DNA of 64,000 nt from Morchella semilibera (lineage: Eukaryota; Ascomycota; Pezizomycetes; Pezizales; Morchellaceae). The stretch covers positions 1,922,001-1,986,000 of the forward strand of contig WBVU01000012.1 in assembly GCA_009192285.1 (NCBI GenBank). Direction: 5' to 3'. The translations under genes and the position numbers were made by a program. This document shows positions 47,697 to 59,618 of the stretch, one piece after another; the first letter of the stretch is position 1; each line of letters starts with the position of its first letter. Under the pieces are notes generated by a model that saw only the letters and a program-made list of their open reading frames with translations, searched no databases and was not told the DNA's origin.

Positions 47697-49159
47697 CCAA
47701 GTACATAGATTTATATAACATTTTATAGAAATGAAAAGTGACGGTCTCGTCTCCTAGCGTGAAGTATTATTTGTCACCTAAACTATGCTGGTTGGACGTA
47801 TGGGGCTGTGTGGTTTTTAAATGATTGATTTTTTTCTTTGGCAAGATCAATAATCGACCAGCATAAGCTCCGCGCGAGGCAGCATGCAATAACGCATATA
47901 TATAACTATATCGGGGATAGGTGACGAAAGATTCTCATATAAAAATCCAAGGAAGGTGATCTAGTCTCGTTCCCAGACCCAATCGGTATTTCTTTAAGTG
48001 GTGTGCTCTGTGGACTAATACATAAAATACTACATAACTAACCATACCAAAATAAGGGATGGGCACGAGACTAAACGTGATCTATTTAATTATGGACTCT
48101 TGTGCAATTCATTCATTTAGTTATGGACTAGTAGAGGCGCAGTGAATTAAAGATAACGTATGCTACTATACCTACCCTTGAACGGTCACCGTTGTGTGGT
48201 GCCCCCTGATCTACCTTTTCATACCGCGCGCCCGCAAGCTTAATTATATTAGTCGCTATCAGCCAACCATCCCAGCTAGTCCGCCGAGATGTTATAACCC
48301 GCACTATCATCAACATCAGTTTCAACCCACAAGTCCCATTACCGTCTCTTCCTAACCCACCATGCGACACAAAACTAAAACCGAGACCAACGTATGGGAT
48401 CTCGAAACCTCATTTTTTAGCCTGACACCGGGCACCAGCATCACTGCTGCAAAATTAGAAAGTCTCGCTTTGGCTCACGCCCAAAGCTGCACAATATAAA
48501 CAGGGCCGGCTTATAAAGCCCCAGGAAGTGTGAAGTCTCCCAGCGTCGCCAGAAGCTATCTCAGACCTCAAAAAGTCAAAACATATGTATCTCCAGTATT
48601 TAGGAATTACAATATGCTCAGGGCTACAATTAATGAATTAAACAAAAAAAAACAATATTTTCATGGTTAGGGTTAAGTATTTCTACATGCTCGATGTACC
48701 AATATTATAGCGTCTAGATCAACGTCGTTCTAGGAGTTAGGGGAGAAAAAGGTGCTTTAAAAGCGACGGGGGCCGAGTTTTGCGAGCAGTGTTGAGTACT
48801 TGAGATATTTAACCCCACTCGTGGGGGTGGCGGTTTGTAGTTCTTTTTTCAAGCGGGCCACATCTCGCGACGGAGAAGGTGTTTTTGGTGATGGCCTTAT
48901 GATGGGAATCTGCACACCGTGGGGATGCTGGGTTAATGGATGAAGCTGTAGGTGCGGGCGAATGTTGGGACTCTGTAAGGGCGGGTCGAACAGGCGGCGG
49001 TAGGGCAGGGGGGGGGGAGCGGGACAGTGGGTAGTGGGGAGGGAGCTGGAGTTATCAAAGCGAGGAGTGGTATTATGGGGTGGGGGGGTGATAATCGACA
49101 ATCACCTTCGGGGGCGTAGAATATATATAACAAGCCTTAGTTGACGAAAATGAAACAAT
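47697..49159. other. Intergenic, no gene seen
   Basis: No convincing gene. A Pro-rich open frame at 49101-48757 (-) has no ATG start. A single hAT-type MITE end lies at 48057-48074. Confidence 0.45.
48057..48074 (+). mobile_element. Lone end of the hAT-type MITE
   Basis: GGATGGGCACGAGAC matches 14 bases of the terminal repeat of the elements at 41035 and 42283. No second end or duplication was found, so it is a fragment or a chance match. Confidence 0.4.
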
Positions 49160-49272
49160 GGGGACTTTGCGCAAATGGAGCCAGCTCCATTTCCCGGTAA
49201 CTTGGTGCCGATCCCAAAGCCACCAATCAGAGAATCCAAATATAGAGCTGGCTCCATCTGCGCAAAGTCTCT
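49160..49272. mobile_element. TTTGCGCAAA inverted-repeat element, copy 2 (113 bp)
   Basis: The left arm is GGGGACTTTGCGCAAATGGA then GCCAGCTCC, and the right arm mirrors it (GAGCTGGCTCCATCTGCGCA then AAGTCTCT). The loop begins TTTCCCGGTAACTTGGTGCC. It is flanked by AAT on both sides, a possible 3-bp duplication. Ends and loop match copy 1 but the inner arm sequence does not. Confidence 0.65.
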
Positions 49273-51849
49273 AATGTCAGCATACACTAAAGACTTAATT
49301 ACAAACACGGAAAACTGCTTACCCATATAGGTTTTGAGATCACATGATATTTACGCGTGATTGGTGGGCATAGAAAAAAAACAAGGCCTCAACAATGCCC
49401 CACTACAAGTAATAAGAATCAAGGCCCTTGAATCGCCTCGCGCTGTTTTCGTATATGCGGGAGCAGGTGTACGTGTTCTTAAATTATACTTCACCGGCGG
49501 AGGCTACAAGGTCGTTATAGCATCTCGACCATAGTACAATCTATGTTCCTAGCAGCTATATGCAAGGGTTATGGCGCTATCCGATCTCTCGCTAAAAAAT
49601 GACTATCTAGTTTGGCGCAGAGAGGTGCGTAATGAGGAGACTGAAGTATTGAAGGCACTGTAATTTCTATAAGGCCTGCCCACCGACAATACACCCTGAA
49701 ATCCTCTCCCACCTGTCCGGATGCTTTGAATGGAGCGGTTATCATCTGACATGGTTTCTTGTCTCTCTATACTCGAGACTATGGCAATGGGGTTCCATCA
49801 AGTAGCGACGTACCTAGGATCTTCCTTTCAGAATAGTATGGGGCTAGGTGCCAGTGGGTTGAAAAGTAGAGATAATGATTCTCCCCCTCCACAGTTCAGG
49901 GTTTCCAACGGTTCGACAGTTGTACCACGAAACCCAGTTTGAGGAAATCGGTTTAAGAGATAGTTTGGGTCAGTAATTGAGTGTGGCCTGCATTGGTCCC
50001 AACGGTTCCTACATTTGCTAGCTCGATTTGAACTGGTTCCTGTAGCAGTTCTAATATATGAGAGAATAGTAACATGATAGTGAATATCTCGTTGGATACA
50101 GGCGCTAAGTTTGGTCTACAGAAGATATATGAGAAGGAGTTCCTGCCTCGAGCTTTGTGTACAATGCAGCAAAGAATCATATCAGAAGGGAAGGGGCTTC
50201 TTATTGTATCAAATAACTTTAGACCAGTCATCAGATCATGGCTCACTGGCACCTAGCACTATATACAGTATTATTTATTTACCTTCTACTGTGCACAATC
50301 CATTAAGAGCACATACAATGTTAATTCAATCATCCATATTGGCCCTTACCTTCCTAGTGCCCTCATACAGTGATTACCATTTGCTATATGAATCATTACG
50401 TGCAGCACCTATAGATACTTGATTCGATATGTTTCAGTACCCTGAAACATTAATACCAAATTTCACAATACCAATGATTGATTCAGCTATACCACCTGTC
50501 TTGCTATCCGTTGTATTAATACTTGATGCAAAAAGAAGGAACACTATAGTAACTAGATTCTGGAGATAGAATGAGGAGGATATAGTACATGATATGAAGA
50601 TAGTGATGGATAGAGAGAGGTCTGTGGCCATAATCTATCACTAACATTAAAAGGCTTCAAAATTTGACATGGTTTGTATGTAGGAGTACTTCCATTGTAG
50701 TAATCGAACAAAGTTACAATAATATTTGATATCAACCAGATCAATAGCTATATTATTATGATCCGCTTCCTGCACCTCGCCCTCCAACAAAGCGTCTTCA
50801 GAACAGGGTTGTTAGATAGTATCGGTCAATCTCGGAAGTAGGATGAGAGGTTGGGAAGGAGCTCAGGTCAGAGAATGTAAACGCTAGGAAGGATTAAGTA
50901 ATAATGAGGTAGAAGTAAGAGTATTGGAAATAGTATAGGTGGTACAGGAGTGTAGGAGTTTCCATGGAGTTCTATGGTATGAATTATTGGTGTAAAGAAA
51001 TAGTTGTATATATAGTGTGCGTTCTTTCCTATGTTTCTGCCTCTTCAAGCAACTTCTTCTTTCTGTTAGCAATCTATATCTTTGGCTTCGGCCCTTCTGT
51101 CCTTACTTCGTTTCTGAACCTGAACTTGAACCAGCATCTGTTTCGTCTGCGGTGTATCCTGAGTCGACCCCGTACGTATTTTCGTTTCTTATCTCGGTGT
51201 CTTGGCATTAATCCTGGAGATTTGGTAGTCGAAGCGCTGATGTACTTAATGAGGAAGAGTTAAGTGAGGAGGAGAGGTGCTGAGAGGAGGGTGTCGTCAT
51301 TAGGTTTTAGGAGGTTCGATAGCGTAATAGATTTGTAATAGGAATAACAGAAATAGTGGAGAAGAATACAAGGTGTAGTAACGATAGGTTTCTATGGGGT
51401 TCTATGGACGAAAGTGTGAGTCATAACGGACTGGTGCGGGAGATGTGTTAAATAGCGGGGATACATGTTTTCCTTAGTTCTTTCTTTCTTTTCTCTCTAT
51501 CTCGTCTTCCTATTATATCGGTATTTAGGAATCTACTCCTACTTCTAAACCATAGCTTCTCGTACCAAAAACCCTGTCCTCTAGAAAGAGGAAATCCATA
51601 GTATCTCTCATCGTTCTCGTTGAGGTCCATCTGGTCCTCAATCTTCCGGCCCTGCGCCCTTGTGCCTTTGCCTTTGCCTTTGCCTTTGCCGGTGCCTGTG
51701 CTTGTACCTGCCTGGTTTTGCCCTTGTCTTCGTCGGTCTCCTCATCGCTGAAGCTGTACTCCTCAGGTCCTTCTACGTCATCATTGTCATCTTCTTCTTT
51801 GTGTCAGCTTACTCCGTCACATTTCTGAACCTGTCTCCGCCTCGCTCCT
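49273..51849. other. Repeat-derived intergenic region, no gene seen
   Basis: Broken frames on both strands and no intact gene. Phrases like GTTTCTATGGGGTTCTATGG (near 51388) resemble sequence found inside the LTRs further right, so old LTR-element debris is likely. Confidence 0.4.
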
Positions 51850-52235
51850 GACCCCGACCCCGCCCTGTTAGATAAAGCCCAACATTTCGAAAAGGCCGAC
51901 AACATTATTAAACCTATATTTTGCAAGCAATAGAGACTACAACAAAGTAACATATCTATCCCACATGTAACGAAGTATACAGATGAAGTAGGAGTGAGAC
52001 AAAGACAATTACAACAACAAGCAAATAATTTTACCCACACTTCATCAGGCATTCCATTAGACCTTATGGTCATTACTGATTTATTGGTTCAGATGATAGC
52101 AAAATGCAGTGTGACGGAGTAACCAGAATGCAAGGTGACAGACGACAATGGCAACGTAGAAGAATTCGAGGAGTACAGTTAGCTATCACGGCGTGCTACG
52201 GACTTCGCAGAGGAGGAGGATATTGGAGAATAGGT
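51850..52235 (+). pseudogene. Degraded coding remnant upstream of the chromovirus
   Basis: One frame reads DKAQHFEKADNIIKP, a stop, then VRQRQLQQQANNFTHTSSG and IPLDLMVITDLLVQMIAKCS before further stops, ending FAEEEDIGE. The product is not recognised. Just after it, 52262-52303 resembles an internal part of the neighbouring LTR, so this may be the 3' end of an older related element. Confidence 0.3.
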
Positions 52236-52303
52236 TTTCGGGTATAAGGTTTCTTTTGGGTTCTTGGAGTTTCTATGGGTTTCTGTTACACGATGTTATG
52301 AGT

Positions 52304-52704
52304 CTTTCATGGATATGTTAGGATTGGAAGACTGGAGCGATTGGCAGGGTTGGGATTATTGTAAGTTAGGAGGCGGGGTTGAGTCAGAGTAGGTTCTATG
52401 AGTTTCTGTTACGCGAGAATGTGAGTCATGGTTGGGGTTATGCGAAGATATGAGTCTGGCTTGGCTCTGGAATAACGGGTATATAAGGGAGGCAAGGGCG
52501 CCTACTCCTGTACTTTCTTTCTTTTCCTTTTCTCTTTACGCAACGTCTTCTGTATCTACAATATACTATAGTCTCTTTTCTCTACTAGTGACTATCGCTG
52601 ATTTCCATACTTCTTCTTGATACTTTCCTCTCCTCTTGGGAAGTATCGCTGTCACTAGCCCGCACCCTGCGGAACGAAGCTACAACCCTAGCGCCCCCTT
52701 GAGA
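52304..52704 (+). repeat. 5' LTR of the chromovirus
   Basis: Alignable with the 3' LTR from CTTTCATGG to CCTTGAGA. The limits were set by where the two copies stop matching, and do not show the usual TG..CA ends. A TATATAAG box lies at 52480-52487. Confidence 0.85.
52480..52487 (+). promoter_or_regulatory. TATA box in the 5' LTR
   Basis: TATATAAG about 175 bases into the LTR, conserved at 57928-57935 in the 3' LTR. It probably defines the U3/R border about 30 bases further on. Confidence 0.6.
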
Positions 52705-52738
52705 TTACGTTGCGTCGTCATCCACACCGTGCACAACT

Positions 52739-54076
52739 ATGTCTATTCCTGGTCCTCCACCCCCTCCCACAGCCCGCATCCTAGATGGGGTCACCATCGA
52801 TGGTAATTACCAAATTCCTCAAACCTTTGAAGAGTTTGACGCAGTCGAAGATAAACACTATCACTATGTACAACTCCTCGCTCTTGTGCGCGAAGGAGAT
52901 CGATGGAAGGCAGAACGGGACGCTAGTCGGGCCCTACACCTTCAAACCAGACAAAAGTTGGCCGAAACGAGGGACCAACTGACCGCCTCCAACAACCATA
53001 TCGACGCTCTGGAAAACCAGGTCCGAACCTTGGAATTCCAACTCGCTGCAGCTCGCGCACCACCATCACCACCACCACCACCACCACCCCAACCCCCATC
53101 AATAGTTCCTCCCCCACCCGCTAATAATCCGCCCACAGCTTTTCGTTCGGAGAAATTCCCAGACCCGCCCAAGTTTAACGGGACCCGCAAGGAGCTATTC
53201 GGGTTCCTTAACCTTCTTCGTACCAAACTCAAGGTTAACCATGATAGGTTTCTGAACGAAGAAGCTAATGTCTTTTATGCAGTAAGTCGGTTGGAGGGAA
53301 AGGCTTTAGATCAGGTCATCCCAATGGCCACCGGGGACGCTGCCCCATTTGCTTTTGTTGCTATCTTCGTCGCATTTTTGGAAGCATTTTTCGGAGACCC
53401 AGACCCTAGAGGCACAGCCCGAAGGGAGCTCCAAGATCTTCGCCAAGGCAAGGGAGACTTCGCAACTTACCTTACCCAATTTCTACGTATCATGGGCCAA
53501 CCTGACTATAATGAGGAGGCCAAGAAGGACGCCCTGGAAACGGGACTCTCTGACGACCTTAAGGATGCCATGATCTACCAGGATACCACGGAGGAAGGCT
53601 TTGATGCATATGTCAGGAGACTTATGACCATGGACAACAGGATTAGGACCAGGAAGGATGCCCACAAAACTACCCGGAATCCGATGGGACAGTTCACCTC
53701 CCAACCTGCTTCTCCCCATCCGTCGCATACGCCAGGAGGCCTGGCCCCCATGGATCTTTCTGCCCTGCAGGCTCGCCCCACTGTACGCCCCCCGCCCGAA
53801 GGGAGGTATACATTTGCCAACGGCCGCCGACATACTACAACTGCTGAAAAGAAATGGAGGATGGAGAATGGCCGTTGTGCCTACTGTGCCGCCCCCGACC
53901 ATGTTTTCGCCAACTGTTACCAAGGCAATCGCCCACGTGCTCTCCCTCCAGGTATGAGAGGTGCCGCTCTATCTGCTCCCCCTGTTGCCCCTATTGAAGC
54001 TCCTATTTCTTCCTCTTCTTCTTCTTCTTTATCTACGGATGTTGTGTTGTTTTCTGGTGATTCGGGTTTTCAGTAG
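52739..54076 (+). CDS. Chromovirus Gag (capsid and nucleocapsid)
   Basis: The 445-residue frame is intact, starting at an ATG 35 bases after the 5' LTR. Residues about 60-105 form a coiled coil, followed by a Pro-rich linker (polyproline about residues 107-127). A Retrotrans_gag capsid region follows (FPDPPKFNGTRKELFGFLNL; FFGDPDPRGTARRELQDLRQ). One CCHC zinc knuckle (CAYCAAPDHVFANC) sits near residue 380 for RNA binding. The C-terminus has a Ser run. Gag and pol are in different frames, so pol expression would need a frameshift or another mechanism. Confidence 0.85.
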   Translation: MSIPGPPPPPTARILDGVTIDGNYQIPQTFEEFDAVEDKHYHYVQLLALVREGDRWKAERDASRALHLQTRQKLAETRDQLTASNNHIDALENQVRTLEFQLAAARAPPSPPPPPPPQPPSIVPPPPANNPPTAFRSEKFPDPPKFNGTRKELFGFLNLLRTKLKVNHDRFLNEEANVFYAVSRLEGKALDQVIPMATGDAAPFAFVAIFVAFLEAFFGDPDPRGTARRELQDLRQGKGDFATYLTQFLRIMGQPDYNEEAKKDALETGLSDDLKDAMIYQDTTEEGFDAYVRRLMTMDNRIRTRKDAHKTTRNPMGQFTSQPASPHPSHTPGGLAPMDLSALQARPTVRPPPEGRYTFANGRRHTTTAEKKWRMENGRCAYCAAPDHVFANCYQGNRPRALPPGMRGAALSAPPVAPIEAPISSSSSSSLSTDVVLFSGDSGFQ

Positions 54077-54165
54077 TCCCTGGCCAGTATTATGGCCCTC
54101 GCCAGGGACCTTCAAAGGAATTTTCTTTATCTGCGTTTTCTATTTCTGGTTTTTCGGTTTGGGTT

Positions 54166-57100
54166 ATGGCAGAGGAGGAATTAAATGGAGACCACTTAGT
54201 TGTAGCTTGTAACATTGCTCACAATAAGAACTCTATTTCCACCTATGCTATAATTGATACTGGAGACTCGGGATTCGCATTTATTGATGAAACCTTTGTA
54301 CGCCATCATCAACTTCCTCTTTTCCCCCTTAAAACTCCTCGTACTCTTGAGGTGATCGATGGAAGACCTATCGCATCCGGACAAATTACCTCAATATGTC
54401 GTGTACCTCTACTTATCGGCTTTCATCAAGAACAAATTCCACTTTTCGTTACCAAGCTAGGGCAGTACCCCCTAGTTCTTGGTATTCCTCGGCTACAACA
54501 TTACGATGCCACCCTAAAATTTAAGAGTAATACAGTGGCCTTCGATTCAGAGTTCTGTAAAAAGAACTGCAATTCTACCACTACCCCCGATGTTATTCCC
54601 GGCATTAGACCCCCAACTTATATGATAGGCCCTGTTCCTTTTAGTCGCCTCGCCCGGCGTAAGCAACTCCAGATCTGCAGTATAACATTGTACGAGATTG
54701 AGAAGGCCCTTCAGGACGCCCCAAGGGATGGGTGGAAACAAAAGATCCCCGAATGCTATCACAATCGATTGAAAATGTTCGACGAAGCCTTTGCCCAGGA
54801 TCTACCGCCTCGCCGCCCCTATAATCATAAGATACCTCTGAAGGAAGGTAAGGAGCCTCCATTTGGTCCCCTCTATGGCATGTCCAGGGACGAGTTGTTG
54901 GCACTAAGGGACTATATTCGAGAGAATCTCTCTAAAGGCTTTATCCGCGCCAGCTCGTCCCCGGCTGGGGCTCCAGTATTATTTGTGAAGAAAGCTGACG
55001 GGTCCCTTCGCCTCTGCGTTGATTACCGAGGACTAAACGAGCTGATGGTCAAGAATCCATACCCATTACCCTTAATTCGGGAAACTTTGGACCATCTCTC
55101 CAAAGCCAAGTGGTATACTAAGTTGGACTTAAGACAGGGGTATAATCAAATTTGTATGGCCGAAGGGGAGGAGTGGAAGACAGCATTTAGGACCCGCTAC
55201 GGTCACTTCGAATATACCGTGATGCCATTTGGGCTTACTAATGCCCCCGCTACCTTTCAACATTTTATCAATGATTGCCTCCGAGAACATTTGGATCAAT
55301 TTTGCACCGCGTATTTGGACGAGATCCTTATATATAGCGACTCCCTTGAGGATCACGAACAACAGGTCGAAATAATATTGGGAGTCTTCCAGGAGAACGG
55401 AATTTTGTTGAAGCCAGAAAAGTGCGAATTTCATACTCAAAGCACCACTTATCTAGGATTGATTATTGAACCCAATGGTATACGTATGGATCCGTACAAG
55501 GTATCGGCGGTACAAGAATGGACCACCCCTAAGTCGGTCAAGGATGTGCAAGCCTTTCTGGGCTTTGCCAATTTTTATCGCCGCTTTATTTTCGGATTCT
55601 CAAAATTCGCCGCCCCCTTGACTAAACTTACAAAAAAAAATGTTCCTTTCATATGGACATCGGAAGCAGAAATAGCATTTCAATCCTTGAAAGAGGCCTT
55701 TACCACCGCCCCTATCTTGATTCATTTTGATCCCGAAAAGCCAATTACAGTGGAAACAGATGCGTCGGACTATGTTGCCGGTGGCATACTTTCTCAATAT
55801 GATGAATAGGGGAAATTACACCCTGTGGCGTTCTTTTCTAAGAAACATACGCCAGCAGAATGTAATTACGAGATTTACGACAAAGAGTTATTGGCGATAA
55901 TCAGATGTTTTGAGGAATGGAGGCCGGAGTTGGAAGGAGCTAAACATCCTATTGAGGTTATTTCTGATCACAAAAATCTCGAATACTTTATGTCCACCAA
56001 GCAACTCAGTAGGAGACAAGTACGATGGGCCGAATATTTATCGCGATTTAATTTTATTATTAAATATAGGCCAGGAAGGCAGAGTGGGAAGCCGGATGCA
56101 TTGACTAGGAGATCGGGAGATTTCCTTGAGGAAGGGGATGAAAGATTGTTGCACCAGAGTCAGACGGTTTTGAAGAAGGAAAATTTCGATCCTAAGCTAA
56201 GTTTGTTAGCGGGTTCTTTGGCAAATGACCCCGCTGAAAAGAACGCCTCCCTACAGAAATTATTCGATGAAGGATACCTAGCTGACCCATTCCCACAAAA
56301 GATTCTGGATCTACGGCAGACAGATACAAAACACTGCAAGGAGATATCCCTAGCAGAATGTACCGAAGTAGACGGCCGCCTGCTCTATCGCGAAAGTTTT
56401 TATGTTCCCGACTATGCACCATTGAGGCTGGAGATTCTGAAACAATACCACGATGCTCCTTCGGCAGGACACCCTGGCAGAGAAAAAAACCTTTGAATTG
56501 GTTAGCAGGGATTATTATTGGCCAAATATGCGTGACTATATCGGTCAATATGTTCGGAATTGCCATATTTGCCAGCGAAGCAAGCCAACTACACATGGGA
56601 AGTTAGGAGTACTTCGACCGCTACCTATACCAGAACAACACTGGAGAGAGATCTCTATGGATTTTGTTACGGGTCTACCAGAGAGTGAGGGGTATGATGC
56701 CATATTGGTGGTTGTGGATCGGTTAACGAAGATGCGTCATCTCTTGCCCTGCAATACTACAGTTAATGCAGAAGATTTAGCCATTCTATATTTGCAATAT
56801 GTTTGGAAATTGCATGGCCTGCCTACGTATATTACGTCCGACAGGGGAACCCAATTTACTGCGAAGTTCTGGAAATCTCTTTGTAAGCAATTGAAAATCG
56901 AAGCCAGAATGTCAACAGCCTTTCACCCGGAGACGGATGGTCAAACAGAGAGATTGAATGCGGTGATGGAGCAATACCTTCGAGGGTACGTATCATATCA
57001 ATAGGACGATTGGGTTAAGTGGTTGCCAATGCCGGAATTTGCAGCAAATAATCAGGTGTCAGCCTCCATCAAAGCCACTCCGTTTTTTGCCAACTATGGC

Positions 57101-57840
57101 TATCACCTTCGATTTACGATGGACCTACGGAAATTAGAGAAAACTCCACCGAGCCTCGATGCTCACGACTTTGCAAGCAAGATGAAGGAATTGCACGACT
57201 ACCTACGAACTCAACTCAGGACCGCTCAAGATCAACAAGAGAAGTCAGTTAATACGAAACGTCTCCCGCCCCACGTTATGAAGTTGGCGATATGGTGTTT
57301 GTATCAGCAAAGAATATTCGAACTTCGCGGAATTCCAGGAAGCTTGATTGGAAAAGATTGGGACCCTTTCCCGTTCAGGAAGTCGTCTCACCCTACGCTT
57401 ATCGATTAAATCTTCCTGGCTCGATGAGGATGTATCCTGTCTTCCATGTTTCTCTGTTGAACCTTGCCGCCGTCGATCCTGTACCGGGACAGAGACAACC
57501 ACCACCTCCACCTATTGTTGTTGATCAGGAGGAGGAATATGAGGTCGAAGAAGTTTTGGACTCAAGGCATCATAGGAAGCAGGGACTTCAGTACTATGTG
57601 AAGTGGACAGGGTATGCTGACCCTACGTGGGAGCCCGCCGATTATCATCAACAGACTGCCGCCGTTGATAAGTTTCATATACGCTATCCTGCTAAACCAG
57701 GACCAGGGGATATCAAGGCTCGCAGGAGCTCGCGTTTGAAGTGGGGGGCTACTTTCATGGATATGTTAGGATCGGAAGACTGGAGCGATTGGCAGGGTTG
57801 GGATTATTGTAAGTTAGGAGGCGGGGTTGAGTCAGAGTAG
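54166..57840 (+). pseudogene. Chromovirus Pol, disrupted
   Basis: Domains in order: aspartic protease with IIDTGDSGFAFID, reverse transcriptase (LDLRQGYNQI; AYLDEILIYS, where the second catalytic Asp of the usual YLDD is Glu, codon 55321-55323), RNase H (VETDASDYVAGGIL), integrase with an HHCC zinc motif (CHIC near 56560), catalytic D, D and E ([24 protein letters not shown]), a GPF segment, and a chromodomain (EYEVEEVLDSRHHRKQG to YVKWTGYADPTWEP). Breaks: TAG at 55807-55809, a one-base change in an A7 run near 56483-56489, TAG at 57002-57004, and a frame break near 57267-57275. The last 89 bases of the frame lie inside the 3' LTR. Confidence 0.9.
57738..57748 (+). other. Polypurine tract of the chromovirus
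   Basis: GAAGTGGGGGG lies just before the 3' LTR and inside the pol reading frame. Polypurine tracts at this place prime plus-strand DNA synthesis in LTR elements. Confidence 0.5.
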
Positions 57841-58154
57841 GTTCTATGAGTTTCTATTACGCGAGAATGTGAGTCATGGTTGGGGTTATGCGAAGATATG
57901 AGTCAGGCTTGGCTCTGGAATAACGGGTATATAAGGGAGGCAACGGCGCCTACTCCTGTACTTTCTTGCTTTTCCTTTTCTCTTTACGCAACGTCTTTTG
58001 TATCTAACAATATACTATAGTCTCTATTCTCTACTAGTGACTATCGCTGATTTCCATACTTCTTCTTGATACTTCCCTCTCCTCTTGGGAAGTATCGCTG
58101 TCACTACCCCGCACCCTGCGGAACAAAGCTACAACCATAGCGCCCCCTTGAGAG
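57752..58154 (+). repeat. 3' LTR of the chromovirus
   Basis: Matches the 5' LTR over its length with about a dozen differences and one or two small insertions. It contains the pol stop codon (57838-57840) and a TATATAAG box at 57928-57935. Confidence 0.85.
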
Positions 58155-58370
58155 AGTCATGACTGTACAGGGATTAGGAGGGGTATATATATATGTTGCT
58201 ACAGATCTTCCCTTTGTTCTTTTCTTTCTCTTTCTTTTCCTACGTGTTTTTCCTGTTGTCAACCCTACGGTTTAGTTTCGCCTTGTCTCGTGTGTCTTTA
58301 GCTCTGAATATATTACGTTATAACTATAGTCGTCGCCAAGACCGTATTGGGTCTTCCATAGTATCTTGTC

Positions 58371-58446
58371 TTCGTCTCGTCTCGCCTCGTCCTTGCCTCG
58401 CCTCGCCTCGCCTCGCTTCGTCTCGCCTCGCCTCGTCTTGCTTCGT
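58371..58446. repeat. CTCGN pentanucleotide repeat
   Basis: About fifteen units of CTCGC, CTCGT or CTTCG follow one another. The minus strand would code a repetitive Arg/Glu/Ala string. A similar TCTCG run ends the MITE at 42645. Confidence 0.85.
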
Positions 58447-59618
58447 CCATAGCCTATGACCGTAGTACGTATCGTTTACTGGTATGTTCGTCTCCACGTC
58501 TTCGTCAGAGAGGCCATCTGGACCCTCTGCCCTACAACCCTGCTCCTCGGTTAAGGTCTTCCGCCGTCGCTCCTCACCTTCGTTCTCGTTTCCGCCTCGG
58601 TTGTGTACCTCGGCTCTCTTGTCTGTTGTCTCCGTGTTGCTCCATAACATTAGTGGAACGAGAACATTGATGAAGAGAAGGAGAATACCAGTCGGATACA
58701 AGAACAGGTACTGACAAGTGCAAATGCTAGTGCAGAGATAAGAGGGGGGTGGGATAGAGAGAGTGAGGACCGAATAGACTTCTATGTATATGATAAGGAA
58801 TGCTATAAGTTTCCTCAGTATTATGGAGCAAACGATGATGTAGTCGGGGGAGCCAAAGTACACAACCAAGGCAGGGGGAAACCGGTTGAAATGAGACGAA
58901 GCGAGGGAAGGCAAAGCGAGTAAGGACCTATGAAGATAACTAGGGATAAAGAACGAGGCGAAAGGAGGCATAGGGACTATGCGAATTCCTGGAGTTCGTC
59001 AAGGGACGTTTTGATACTAAAAGTTTTGAAGTACAGGTTGATTAAAAGTACAAGAAGGTTGCGTGAAGAAGAAAGGAAAGAAAGAGAAACCTACACGCGG
59101 GGGAGAGAAAACTTCCTATATAGCAACCGAAATCCCCTTGCTAACTCATCCCATAGAAACCCATAGAACTCCAAAGAAATCCTTTTATTAGAAATACATG
59201 CACACTTATGGAAATCCTGGAGCAGACACTCATCGAACACTATAGAAAACCCTGACTAATCCTTCTTCTCTCAACGTCAGCAAGCACGCTCCATGCCGTG
59301 ATACTCAGTCACTAAAAATAGCTTCCAAAGTCTTGTGGACAATAGCTTAAAATAGGAGTCTATTCCTATTTAGTGAAATAATAGTAAGACGGGATAAAGA
59401 AAGAAAAAAATAAAACCAAGAGAAACATCAATATCTACTATTCAACATTCTTTGTTCGCCAGTTCTATATGAATCATACATCAGCGAATTGAAACTCATG
59501 GAAACTTAGTGCAACCACACCTCGCATTCCTCCCTACTATCAAACCCAATACTATTACCAATCCTTTGTGTAATTGAACATTAAAGGACTTAATGACAAA
59601 ATTCTTACCTCATCTCAA

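Larger units (their letters stand above)
52304..58154 (+). mobile_element. Ty3/gypsy chromovirus, full length but inactive
   Basis: Two about 0.4-kb LTRs (52304-52704 and 57752-58154) that differ at about a dozen positions (roughly 97% identical) enclose a gag frame and a protease-RT-RNase H-integrase-chromodomain pol. The possible target duplication is GAGT(C), before 52304 and after 58154. The pol frame has two in-frame TAG codons and two frame breaks, so this copy cannot make a full polyprotein. LTR divergence indicates an old insertion. Confidence 0.9.

Noticed and set aside
48757-49101. 114-codon Pro-rich minus-strand frame
   Set aside because: It begins with TTG rather than ATG and is low-complexity. 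It might be the last exon of a gene, but no upstream exon could be found.
58324-58971. 215-codon minus-strand frame
   Set aside because: The end codes a repetitive Arg/Glu/Ala string from the CTCGN microsatellite and the rest is hydrophobic low complexity.
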